Both the position numbers and the translations under genes were made by a program. A model generated the notes under the pieces. The model did not search any database and was not told the origin of the DNA. It was given only the letters and a program-made list of their open reading frames with translations. From assembly GCA_903933715.1 (NCBI GenBank), contig CAIZLD010000014.1, positions 1 to 45,523 on the forward strand: a stretch of DNA of 45,523 nt. Reading direction: 5' to 3'. The stretch comes from an uncultured Spartobacteria bacterium (GTDB lineage: Bacteria > Verrucomicrobiota > Verrucomicrobiia > Chthoniobacterales > Chthoniobacteraceae). Within the stretch, counting starts at the first letter, position 1. Every line of letters begins with the position of its first letter. Of this stretch, positions 1 to 7,575 are shown piece by piece.

Positions 1-130
1 AGGGGTAGCAGAGAGCGTTGCCTCGTTTTCTGCCACCCCTTTGGGGTGAATTCTTTCCAACACCTCATCCGGTGGTGTCGCTAACGCTCAACCACCGGCT
101 ATTCGCTGGCAACCCTCCGGGTTGCGGCGG
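1..130. repeat. Cluster of three short hairpins
   Basis: Three perfect inverted repeats follow one another. CACCCC/GGGGTG (34-48) has a 3-nt loop. CCGGTGGT (69-76) pairs with ACCACCGG (91-98). GCAACCC (109-115) pairs with GGGTTGC (119-125). No gene is supported between 1 and 334. The arrangement looks like a REP-type palindromic intergenic repeat. It could also serve as a terminator zone for a gene to the left of the window. Confidence 0.6.
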
Positions 131-175
131 CTTTTGAATGTCGATTCAGCCTAAGGATTGCAGATGGTTTTTTAG

Positions 176-247
176 TCTCTCGCAAAGGCGCAAAGGGGCA
201 AAGGAATAGAAATGCTCTTCTTTGCGCCTTTGCGTCTTTGCGAGAGA
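176..247. repeat. CGCAAAG-type long inverted repeat, copy 1
   Basis: The outer arm TCTCTCGCAAAG (176-187) is perfectly complementary to CTTTGCGAGAGA (236-247). The arms continue inward with further CGCAAAG/CTTTGCG units. Related copies are at 10835-10909 and 32838-32902, with degenerate pieces near 23480-23553 and 27841-27924. The copies are intergenic and lie outside the coding frames chosen here. Confidence 0.75.
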
Positions 248-334
248 TGATGTTTTTCGCGTTTGCCCCGGTTCGCTTCGTCCTTGCCGCAACTCTGGAG
301 TTCTTATAAATTTCGCCTCCCGTCCATTTAACCC

Positions 335-3300
335 ATGTATCTCAAATCGCTCGAAATCCTCGGCTTCAAATCGTTTGCCTCGAAGACCGTTCTTAATTTC
401 GACCGGGGGGTGACGGTGATTGTCGGCCCCAACGGATGCGGCAAATCCAATGTCCTCGACGCGGTGCGCTGGGTACTTGGGGAACAGTCGGCCAAGGCGT
501 TGCGCGGGGGCGAGATGGCCGATGTCATTTTCTCCGGGACCGATTCCCGGGCGGCGCTCGGGATGGCGGAGGTCTCGATGATTTTTGCCGATTGCGAAAA
601 AGACCTCGGCGTCGCCTGGAACGAAGTTACGATCACTCGTCGGGTTTATCGGGACGGTCAGGGGGAATATTTTCTTAATAAGACCCCGTGCCGCCTTCGC
701 GATATCCATCAATTGTTCATGGACACGGGCGTGGGCCGCAGCGCTTACTCCATCATGGAGCAGGGCAAGATCGACCAGATCCTCTCCTCCCGGCCCGAAG
801 ATCGGCGGGCCATTTTTGAAGAAGCCGCCGGGATCACGAAATTCAAGGCGCAACGGCGCGAAGCGCTCCGCAAACTGGAGGCCACCGAGGCCAATTTGCT
901 GCGGCTCACCGATGTCATCCGGGAAGTGAAGCGGCAAATCGGCTCGCTCCAGCGGCAGGCGGCCAAGGCCCGGCGTTATCAAGCATTGGTCTCCGATCTG
1001 CGCATCCTCGACACGCATTTCAGCCAGCATCTTTACAAAGACCTCGAAGCCCAGCGCGAAGAGGTCGGCGAAAAGAGCCGGATGCTCCATTCCAACCAGG
1101 AATTGCGCGAGCGCGAGGTGCAGGAACAGGAAGCCGGCGTGGCCGAACAACGCCGCGAGCTGGAGTTGCTGGAGGAAAAGCTGGTCGTCGCCCGGCAAGG
1201 CGTTAACGAGTTGCACAACCGGATTACCCAGGGGGAAAGCCGGATCGGGTTCAATAACGAGCGGTTGGCCGAGTTCCAGGCGTTAATGGAACGCCACGAG
1301 CAGGAGATCACCGCTTCCGAAGCGCGGCTGGCTCTACAGCAGGAGCAGATCGAGCAAGCCGACCACGAACTCGGAGCCATTCAGGAAGGGATCGGAGCCC
1401 AGGAAGCGCAGTTGCAGGAACGGCTTTCCACGGCGGGCGACCTGACCGCCCAACGGATGGAAACCGAGCGCCAGCAACAAGCGGTTTTTGCGAAAATCAG
1501 CCAGCTCGAAACCCGGCTCAGCGCGTTGCGCTCGGAGATCGCCGCTTGCATCAACACCCGGGACGGCTCGCAGGCGCGCCTGGCCATCATGGGGGAGGAG
1601 ATCGAGAAACTCCGCGGAGCGGGAGAAGCCCTGGAAATCCAGCAAAGCGAGGTTGAAGCCCAGACCGAAGCGACGCTTGCCTCCATCGAAACCCGCAAAA
1701 TGGAGGTCGCCGAAGCCGAAACGGTCGTCCGCACCACGCAGGCGGAGCTTTCGTTGCTGGATAAAGATTTGCACACCGAGAGCCGCCGGATGTCGGAGCG
1801 GGAATCCAAGCTCGACGTGCTTCGCCAGCTCAACGCCGATGGCGAAGGGTTCTCGCAAGGAGCGCAAGCGGTCTTGAAGGGGCTTGATAACGCCGGGTTC
1901 TACAAACCGGCCGTGCTCGGGGCGCTCGCCCAATTCATTGAAGTCGGCAGCGCCTACATCGTCCCGATCGAAGCCGCGCTGGGGCAGAATTTGCAGGCGA
2001 TCGTGATGAAAGATACGCTCGTCGCCGAGGCGGTGGTCAAAACGCTCACCGAAAAGAAAATGGGCCGGGCGTCGCTCGCCTTGCGCCCGCTCTGGAACAG
2101 TCTGGCCGCAGCGGAAACCGCTCCCCTCCCCGCCGGATCGCTCGGATGGGCGGCAGACCGGGTCAAATGCCAGCCGGAGGTGGAGCCGCTCTTGCGCCAA
2201 CTGCTCGCCGGGGTTGTCCTTGTGGAAGATCTGGCCGCCGCCTTGCGTCTCGCCGCCGAGCCGTCCGGTTCCCGGTATCAATTTGTGGCGTTGTCGGGCG
2301 AGATCGTCACCCGCGAAGGCATCGTCGTGGGCGGCCAAAACAAGGAAGCGGGCGGAACCTCCATCCTCCAGCGCAAAGCCCAAATCACGGAACTCGAAGC
2401 CGAAACGAATCTCATCCGGACCACGCTCGCCGAGTTGACAGGGCGCCGACAAGACGCCGCCGACCGGCTCGAAATTTCGCAATCCCGGCTCCAGGAAGCA
2501 CGGGACGAATCGCAAACCCTCAACCTCACTCTGGCCCATCTGCGGAGCCGCACCGAAAATCTCGCCCGCGAAGTTGGCGAGACCCGGCGCAAGCAGGAGA
2601 CCTTCGGTGCGGAACGGGATGCGATCGAGCAACGCAGCGAGGCGGCCAATGCGCAGTTGGCCCGGCTTGAAGAAGAGGAGGCGGTGATCGGAGCCGACAT
2701 TGCCGCCCTTCAAGCCCAGCAATCCGAGATGCAAAATTGCCTGGCCGGATTGCGTGAAAACGAGTCGATGTTCACCAGTGAACTTAACGAGTTGCGGGTG
2801 CGCGTGGCCACCGAGAAACAGCGCATTGCATCGCTCGAAAACCAGCGTGGCCCGATGACCTCGCGCATCTCGGAGTTGCGGGAATTAATCGAGCAGCGCC
2901 GCCGCGAAATCGAATCTTACACCGCCCGCACGGCCCAGCTTTCCGAGGAATCCGAGAATATCGCCGCCGGAATCACGCAAGCGCAAGGCCGCTTGGGCGA
3001 AGCCACGGAGTCGGTCCAGATGCTGCTCAACGAGCGCACCGCTATTGCCGTCCAGGTCGAGACGCTGGAGAACACTTTGCGGCAGGCCCGGTTTGACCTG
3101 ACCCATTGTCACGAAACGCATACCCAGTTGGAAGTCCGCGCTTCGCAACTCGCCCTCCGCATCGAGGCGCTCTGCGAACGGGTGTTGCACCGTTATCAAC
3201 TCGATATCCGGGATTTCCAGAGCGACAGCTACACTTTTTTCACCACCGTCCGGGGGCTCCAAAAACGGCAGAAATCAAGCACCGCCAGCGAAGACGAATC

Positions 3301-4153
3301 GGAACCGGTTCCTCAACCAACCGAGGCGGAGGAAGAGACCACTCCGGCTACTGCCGACGGCCCCGACTGGGCATTGGTCGAAAGCTTCATCAAGGAGTTC
3401 GACGCAAAAATCGAGTCCATGGGGCCGGTCAACGTCGAGGCGATCCAGGAATACGACGAACTCGAAGAACGCTACAAATTCCTGGAGCAGCAGAATAGTG
3501 ATCTCGAAATCTCCAAAGCCGAGCTTTTGGAGGTGATCGCCAAGATCAATCACACAACGAAAACGCTGTTCGCCGACACGTTTGAGCAGGTTCGCATCAA
3601 TTTCCAGGAGATGTTCCGCGAACTGTTCGGCGGCGGCAAAGCCAACCTCGTGCTATTGGACGAGAGCGACCCGCTCGAAAGCGGCATCGACATCATCGCC
3701 AAGCCGCCCGGGAAACAGCTCACCTCCATCACGCTCCTCTCCGGCGGCGAGAAAACGATGACGGCGGTCGCCCTGCTCTTTTCCATCTACATGGTCAAGC
3801 CGTCGCCGTTCTGTATTTTGGACGAAATGGACGCGCCGCTGGATGAATCGAACATTAATCGGTTCATCAAAATCCTCGATCGGTTCGTGTCGCAGAGCCA
3901 GTTTGTCGTCATCTCGCACAACAAGCGGACCATCGCCAAGGCAGATATTATTTACGGCGTGACGATGGAAGAACACGGCGTCTCGAAGCTGGTGGGGGTC
4001 AAATTCACCCAGCGCGAAGCCTCCGGCGAGAGCAACGACATTATGGGAACGGCGAATGCCAACCCGGTCCCGAGCGTCGCCGAGAGCTTCGGCAAAAGCG
4101 GCGATCTGCACAGCGAGCAGCTCGAAGCGTCAGAAGCCGAATCCGCCACCTGA
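335..4153 (+). CDS. smc: Chromosome segregation ATPase SMC
   Basis: This is a full-length SMC of 1272 aa, which organises and segregates the chromosome as a dimer with ScpA/ScpB partners. The Walker A motif GPNGCGKS is at residues 31-38, just after the typical N-terminus MYLKSLEILGFKSF. Long coiled coils flank a hinge at about residues 505-680, which ends in the conserved GG-rich segment before TSILQRK. The C-terminal head has the ABC signature LLSGGEKTMTA near 1135 and the Walker B/D-loop CILDEMDAPLDESN near 1160. An acidic, Pro/Thr/Glu-rich stretch at about 984-1015 interrupts the C-terminal coil and is probably a flexible insertion. ATG 335 is chosen because the family N-terminus begins there. 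scpA and scpB are not in the window. Confidence 0.97.
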   Translation: MYLKSLEILGFKSFASKTVLNFDRGVTVIVGPNGCGKSNVLDAVRWVLGEQSAKALRGGEMADVIFSGTDSRAALGMAEVSMIFADCEKDLGVAWNEVTITRRVYRDGQGEYFLNKTPCRLRDIHQLFMDTGVGRSAYSIMEQGKIDQILSSRPEDRRAIFEEAAGITKFKAQRREALRKLEATEANLLRLTDVIREVKRQIGSLQRQAAKARRYQALVSDLRILDTHFSQHLYKDLEAQREEVGEKSRMLHSNQELREREVQEQEAGVAEQRRELELLEEKLVVARQGVNELHNRITQGESRIGFNNERLAEFQALMERHEQEITASEARLALQQEQIEQADHELGAIQEGIGAQEAQLQERLSTAGDLTAQRMETERQQQAVFAKISQLETRLSALRSEIAACINTRDGSQARLAIMGEEIEKLRGAGEALEIQQSEVEAQTEATLASIETRKMEVAEAETVVRTTQAELSLLDKDLHTESRRMSERESKLDVLRQLNADGEGFSQGAQAVLKGLDNAGFYKPAVLGALAQFIEVGSAYIVPIEAALGQNLQAIVMKDTLVAEAVVKTLTEKKMGRASLALRPLWNSLAAAETAPLPAGSLGWAADRVKCQPEVEPLLRQLLAGVVLVEDLAAALRLAAEPSGSRYQFVALSGEIVTREGIVVGGQNKEAGGTSILQRKAQITELEAETNLIRTTLAELTGRRQDAADRLEISQSRLQEARDESQTLNLTLAHLRSRTENLAREVGETRRKQETFGAERDAIEQRSEAANAQLARLEEEEAVIGADIAALQAQQSEMQNCLAGLRENESMFTSELNELRVRVATEKQRIASLENQRGPMTSRISELRELIEQRRREIESYTARTAQLSEESENIAAGITQAQGRLGEATESVQMLLNERTAIAVQVETLENTLRQARFDLTHCHETHTQLEVRASQLALRIEALCERVLHRYQLDIRDFQSDSYTFFTTVRGLQKRQKSSTASEDESEPVPQPTEAEEETTPATADGPDWALVESFIKEFDAKIESMGPVNVEAIQEYDELEERYKFLEQQNSDLEISKAELLEVIAKINHTTKTLFADTFEQVRINFQEMFRELFGGGKANLVLLDESDPLESGIDIIAKPPGKQLTSITLLSGGEKTMTAVALLFSIYMVKPSPFCILDEMDAPLDESNINRFIKILDRFVSQSQFVVISHNKRTIAKADIIYGVTMEEHGVSKLVGVKFTQREASGESNDIMGTANANPVPSVAESFGKSGDLHSEQLEASEAESAT

Positions 4154-4154
4154 T

Positions 4155-4505
4155 ATGCGCAAATTATTTGGGAAAGCGAGCCAGACGAGCTATCGGATCG
4201 GCGCGGCATTGGGATTGGCTCATCTGGCGATTTCGTGGTGGATACTGATCGACTTGGCAAGGCAAGAGCCGGATGCTCAATGGCAATTGGTCTGGGTTCT
4301 CTTTTTGCCGTTTGATCTTCCTTTTTCTTTACTCGTGCTTTTCGGGGGATTGTTGTTCCCCCATTGGATTGTGGAAGGCGTTCCTTATCCAATGAGTGAT
4401 TTTCGAGGTTTTATCCTGCCCGCCATCATTCACGGCATAGTTGGACCGCTATGGTATTTCATATTTCCAGTAGCGATCAGTGCTTTTCTGAACCGCCGCG
4501 GGTGA
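4155..4505 (+). CDS. Small integral membrane protein, unknown function
   Basis: A 116-aa protein starting at ATG 4155, one base after the smc stop, so it is probably co-transcribed with smc. Its hydrophobic segments are at about residues 14-32, 42-65 and 86-110, suggesting three membrane spans with short polar loops. The same frame is open further upstream inside smc, but a start there would overlap smc heavily. I recognise no family and assign no function. Position and hydropathy support a real gene. Confidence 0.55.
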   Translation: MRKLFGKASQTSYRIGAALGLAHLAISWWILIDLARQEPDAQWQLVWVLFLPFDLPFSLLVLFGGLLFPHWIVEGVPYPMSDFRGFILPAIIHGIVGPLWYFIFPVAISAFLNRRG

Positions 4506-4525
4506 AGTAGCCGCCCTCCGCAGGG

Positions 4526-4821
4526 TCAAACGCGCTTTTTCCAATGACGGTCGTGCCGTGCGGCGTGCAACACGCAAGCGACCACCACAGTACATTCCGG
4601 TTCGACCACCCGATAGGGAAAGCGCTCGGGGTAACGCCAACGTATATTTTTTCGAGAATGCCGCCGTGAATTCATGATGGGGTTCTCCCCCAATGCGTCA
4701 AAAACCCGAAGCACCTCGTCAACAAATTCCAAGCCCAAGCCGGATTGTTGATCTTCATACCATTGCGCCGCAGAGGTAATATCCCCCTCCACTTCGGCCG
4801 CAAAACCACCCTGTAAATCAT
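4526..4821 (-). pseudogene. RelE/ParE-type toxin, apparently frameshifted
   Basis: The ATG at 4821 overlaps the antitoxin stop as ATGA (4818-4821) and begins MIYRVVLRP, the expected N-terminus of a ParE-family toxin. After the CGGCCG codons that frame becomes nonsense. The -1/+2 frame then continues with family-like sequence: EGDITSAAQWYEDQQSGLGL, then NIRWRYPERFPYRVV, then the C-terminal VVACVLHAARHDRHW. One extra base near 4795-4797 would restore a normal toxin of about 98 aa. Intact toxins of this family are ribosome-dependent mRNases or gyrase poisons. This copy is probably inactive, unless the shift is a sequencing error or translation slips. Confidence 0.7.
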
Positions 4822-5033
4822 CGGGCGAAACGAGTGTGAAGCCTGGATTTGATCTCGTCGAGGCCCACCGATGAAGAGGGATCAAGCCGATGCCCAGCAA
4901 GGCGTGTGTCGATAAGCGATTCCTCGGCCATGTTAAACGGCCCATCCTCTATCTCCAGCACGCGACGCATCAACCGCTGCCGCTCTTCCGGGCTAAGGCG
5001 CGGAATTTCCGCAAGAACCTGATCGAAGCTCAT
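4818..5033 (-). CDS. Antitoxin of a ParE-type addiction module
   Basis: A 71-aa protein beginning MSFDQVLAEIPRLSPEERQRL, the pattern of the short 'addiction module' antitoxins that pair with RelE/ParE toxins. It is followed by an acidic middle and a C-terminal LDEIKSRLHTRF segment. The stop overlaps the toxin ATG by 4 bp, the usual coupled layout. It should bind and neutralise the toxin and repress its own promoter, though neither is shown by sequence. The partner toxin appears frameshifted, so the antitoxin may be a relic or may act in trans. Confidence 0.75.
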   Translation of the reverse strand: MSFDQVLAEIPRLSPEERQRLMRRVLEIEDGPFNMAEESLIDTRLAGHRLDPSSSVGLDEIKSRLHTRFAR

Positions 5034-5083
5034 ACCCGGACTTTACCTTGATCCCCGCCTCCCCGCAAGGCCGATCCATCAGG

Positions 5084-5314
5084 CTACACCCGGTCATGAA
5101 GGCCCGTCACCCCGGCGTGTTCGGCGCAATGGGCGCAGCAGTAGACCTCGTCCCCGGATTGCACCCCGTGCCCGATCACCTTGCAGCCACACCCGGCACA
5201 TTCAGGGGCCAGTTCGTGAATGGCGCATTCGAAGCTATCAAAGAAGTGGGATTGCCCTTCCTGAATCACTTCGATCGCCTTGTCGTATTCATTGCCGCAA
5301 ACTTCGCATTTCAT
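5084..5314 (-). CDS. Cys-rich zinc-ribbon-like small protein
   Basis: A 76-aa protein from the ATG at 5314 (MKCEVCGNEYDKA). A longer frame adds six residues that do not look conserved. Cysteines are at positions 3, 6, 30, 39, 42, 44, 59, 60 and 63, with His 33, 49, 62 and 66. That is enough for two metal sites, arranged as CxxC near the start and CxxCxC and CCxxC later. It resembles uncharacterised bacterial zinc-ribbon or metallothionein-like proteins. No catalytic residues are evident. Metal binding is inferred and the function is unknown. It is divergent from nuoD. Confidence 0.7.
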   Translation of the reverse strand: MKCEVCGNEYDKAIEVIQEGQSHFFDSFECAIHELAPECAGCGCKVIGHGVQSGDEVYCCAHCAEHAGVTGLHDRV

Positions 5315-5388
5315 AACCCCAAATCGCTCCAACCGTTCATGCCGGGCGCATCGGAACGGCCATGAGGCAATACCTCAGGGAAAAACAC

Positions 5389-5432
5389 CGTATTTGTTCG
5401 AAATCCGCCTTGTGAAATTTTTCACAAATACG
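5389..5432. promoter_or_regulatory. Inverted repeat enclosing the Rex-like site
   Basis: CGTATTTGT (5389-5397) is perfectly complementary to ACAAATACG (5424-5432). The inner GAAA (5400-5403) can pair with TTTC (5420-5423). The right arm shares bases with the Rex-type palindrome, so the two structures exclude each other in RNA. It could be a leader hairpin or a second operator half. I did not locate a convincing -35/-10 pair. Confidence 0.45.
5410..5427 (+). promoter_or_regulatory. Rex-type redox operator upstream of nuoD
   Basis: TTGTGAAATTTTTCACAA is a perfect 7-4-7 palindrome. It equals the published Rex consensus TTGTGAAnnnnTTCACAA. It ends 58 bp before the nuoD ATG and no gene intervenes. 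Rex repressors leave such sites when NADH is high, and complex I genes are known Rex targets in actinomycetes. Rex control of this operon is therefore a strong inference. The rex gene is not in the window. Confidence 0.8.
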
Positions 5433-5485
5433 CTTGCCTCTATTTCACCCCCGACCTTAAATTCATCCTCTCTTTTTCTTTACCC

Positions 5486-6751
5486 ATGGCCATCTCCAAG
5501 CACGAGTTTGAATCGCCCGACGTTGCCGGACGCGCCCAACAACATTTTGCCGCCGCTTCGCGTAGCGATGAAGTCACTGATATGCTCGGCGAAAAAATGG
5601 TTCTCAATATGGGGCCGTCCCATCCCGCCACCCACGGCGTGTTGCGGATCGTGTTGGAACTCGACGGCGAGAACATCACCAAGGCCATCCCGGACATCGG
5701 CTACCTGCACCGCGGCAGCGAGAAAATCGCCGAGGCGATGCATTACAACCAATATGTTCCTTATACCGACCGGCTCGATTACCTGGCGCCAATGGCGAAC
5801 AATGTCGCCTACGCGTTGACGATCGAGAAACTGATGGGTTGGGAAATTCCGCCGCGCGGCAAGACGGTCCGGGTGATCTGCTGCGAACTGGCCCGCATCT
5901 CTTCTCATTTGCTGGGCGTCGGCACCTACGCGATGGATACCGGTGCGATGACCGTTTTCCTCTACACGATGGCGGAACGTGAGAAGGTCTACAATCTATG
6001 CGAACTGCTCACCGGAGCGCGCCTGACAACCAGCTATACCCGCGTTGGAGGTCAAATCCGCGATCTGCCGGACGGGTTCATCCCTCAGGCGAAGAAGTTC
6101 CTCGACGAAGTCGCCCCCGTGGTGGACGAAATCGAGGCGCTGCTCTCGCGCAACCGGATTTTTGTGGACCGCACCCGGGATGTCGGCGTGATCACGCGCG
6201 AAATGGCCATTGATTACGGCCTGACCGGGCCGAACCTGCGCGGCTCTGGGGTCGATCACGACTTGCGCAAGCGGCAGCCTTACCTCGATTACGACCGGTA
6301 TGATTTCGATATCCCGATTGGCACGGCCGGGGACTGCTACGACCGCTACCTGGTCCGCATCGAGGAAATTCGCCAAAGCATCAAGATTCTCCGCCAGGCG
6401 CTCTCCAGCCTCCCGAGCGGTCCGGTCAATGTGAGCGATGCGAAGGGGTTCCGCAACGCCAAGCCGGAAGTGCTCACCAAAATGGAAGAGCTGATCAACC
6501 ATTTCATTCTCTATACCGAAGGGGTCAACGTCCCTCCCGGAGAGGTTTATTTCGCGGCGGAAAATCCGAAAGGGGAACTTGGATTCTACTTGAACAGCCT
6601 CGGCGGGGGCAGCCCGCACCGCCTCAAAGTCCGCGCCCCCTCTTTCAGCAGCTTGAGCATCCTGCCCGAGGTTTTAAAGGGGCTGCTCATCAGCGATATT
6701 CCCGCCGTGCTGGGAAGCCTGGACTTTGTGATGGGAGAGTGCGACCGCTAA
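5486..6751 (+). CDS. nuoD: NADH-quinone oxidoreductase subunit D (49-kDa)
   Basis: A 421-aa peripheral-arm subunit that shapes the quinone site of complex I together with NuoB and NuoH. Typical motifs are present: MGPSHPATHGVLR near residue 42, YLHRG in the quinone pocket, a middle DVGVITREMA, the LRGSGVDHDLRK segment, and the invariant C-terminus DFVMGECDR. It is the first gene of the operon, since no nuoA, nuoB or nuoC precedes it. A run of about 30 residues before the conserved core is normal for the family. Expression is probably governed by the Rex-like site upstream. Confidence 0.97.
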   Translation: MAISKHEFESPDVAGRAQQHFAAASRSDEVTDMLGEKMVLNMGPSHPATHGVLRIVLELDGENITKAIPDIGYLHRGSEKIAEAMHYNQYVPYTDRLDYLAPMANNVAYALTIEKLMGWEIPPRGKTVRVICCELARISSHLLGVGTYAMDTGAMTVFLYTMAEREKVYNLCELLTGARLTTSYTRVGGQIRDLPDGFIPQAKKFLDEVAPVVDEIEALLSRNRIFVDRTRDVGVITREMAIDYGLTGPNLRGSGVDHDLRKRQPYLDYDRYDFDIPIGTAGDCYDRYLVRIEEIRQSIKILRQALSSLPSGPVNVSDAKGFRNAKPEVLTKMEELINHFILYTEGVNVPPGEVYFAAENPKGELGFYLNSLGGGSPHRLKVRAPSFSSLSILPEVLKGLLISDIPAVLGSLDFVMGECDR

Positions 6752-6754
6752 ACC

Positions 6755-7066
6755 ATGCGTATTTCTCTTCTACTTCTCGGTGCGGTTTTGCTGACCTTCA
6801 GCGCGTGCGAACGCAAGATCGTCAAAGCGAACCTGGATGCCGTCAAGCCGGACATGACGAGCAAAGAGGTCGAGTCGATCCTCGGCGCCCCCACCCACGT
6901 CGAGACCGGCCCGGAACTGGTCTCCAGCGAACCCAAAACCTTGCTCGTCACCCGGCATATCTATCAGCAGGGAAACAGAAAAATTGAACTCCGCTTTGTC
7001 GGCGACCGGCTGGCCACCGGCTCGGTAAACGGCGTTCCCGCCGTCACGGGAAGCTTGGGAAGATAA
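6755..7066 (+). CDS. BamE/SmpA-like lipoprotein in the nuo operon
   Basis: A 103-aa protein starting 3 bp after the nuoD stop. The N-terminus MRISLLLLGAVLLTFSAC is a lipoprotein signal with Cys18 as the probable lipidation site, though Phe at -3 is unusual. The segment VKPDMTSKEVESILGAPTHV has the helix-turn pattern of BamE/SmpA-type domains, and the short strands that follow fit. Its tight spacing makes it part of the operon. It is not a standard complex I subunit. It may be an envelope assembly or stability factor, or simply a passenger. Confidence 0.75.
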   Translation: MRISLLLLGAVLLTFSACERKIVKANLDAVKPDMTSKEVESILGAPTHVETGPELVSSEPKTLLVTRHIYQQGNRKIELRFVGDRLATGSVNGVPAVTGSLGR

Positions 7067-7072
7067 CCACCT

Positions 7073-7573
7073 ATGCAGATTCCAACTGAACTTTTGGCAA
7101 AAATCGACGAGGCGATCTCGCATTACCCCGTTTCCAAACGGAGCGCCTCGCTACCTTTGCTGCACCTCTTCCAGGAACAGTTCGGGTATATCTCCGACGA
7201 GTCAATCGCCTGGATCGCCGATAAACTGGGGCTCGAACAGATCAATATTCTCGAACTCGTGACCTTCTACCCGATGTTCCGGCGCGAACCGGCGGGGAAA
7301 GTCCACATTCGCGTCTGCCGCACCCTATCCTGCGCGCTTGCCGGAGCCGACGACCTTAAAACGAAGCTCTCCGAGGCGACCGGCATCCATTGTTCAAAAC
7401 ACCACGAAGGGTTCTCGCATCCGCCGGAAGTCAGCCCCGACGGCCAGTTTTCCATTGAATCGGTCGAATGCCTGGCAAGCTGCGGCTCCGGCCCGGTCAT
7501 GATGATCAACGACGACTTCTACGAAGCCGTCGCGCCCGAAACAATCCAAGAAATTCTTTCCAAATACAAGTAA
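7073..7573 (+). CDS. nuoE: NADH-quinone oxidoreductase subunit E (24-kDa)
   Basis: A 166-aa thioredoxin-fold subunit of the NADH dehydrogenase module, carrying the [2Fe-2S] cluster N1a. The four ligands are visible as Cys82 and Cys87 (CRTLSC) and Cys133 and Cys137 (CLASC). The GSGPVMMIND segment that follows is characteristic. It starts 6 bp after the lipoprotein stop and ends 2 bp before the nuoF ATG. Length and motifs are normal for the family. Confidence 0.96.
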   Translation: MQIPTELLAKIDEAISHYPVSKRSASLPLLHLFQEQFGYISDESIAWIADKLGLEQINILELVTFYPMFRREPAGKVHIRVCRTLSCALAGADDLKTKLSEATGIHCSKHHEGFSHPPEVSPDGQFSIESVECLASCGSGPVMMINDDFYEAVAPETIQEILSKYK

Positions 7574-7575
7574 CC

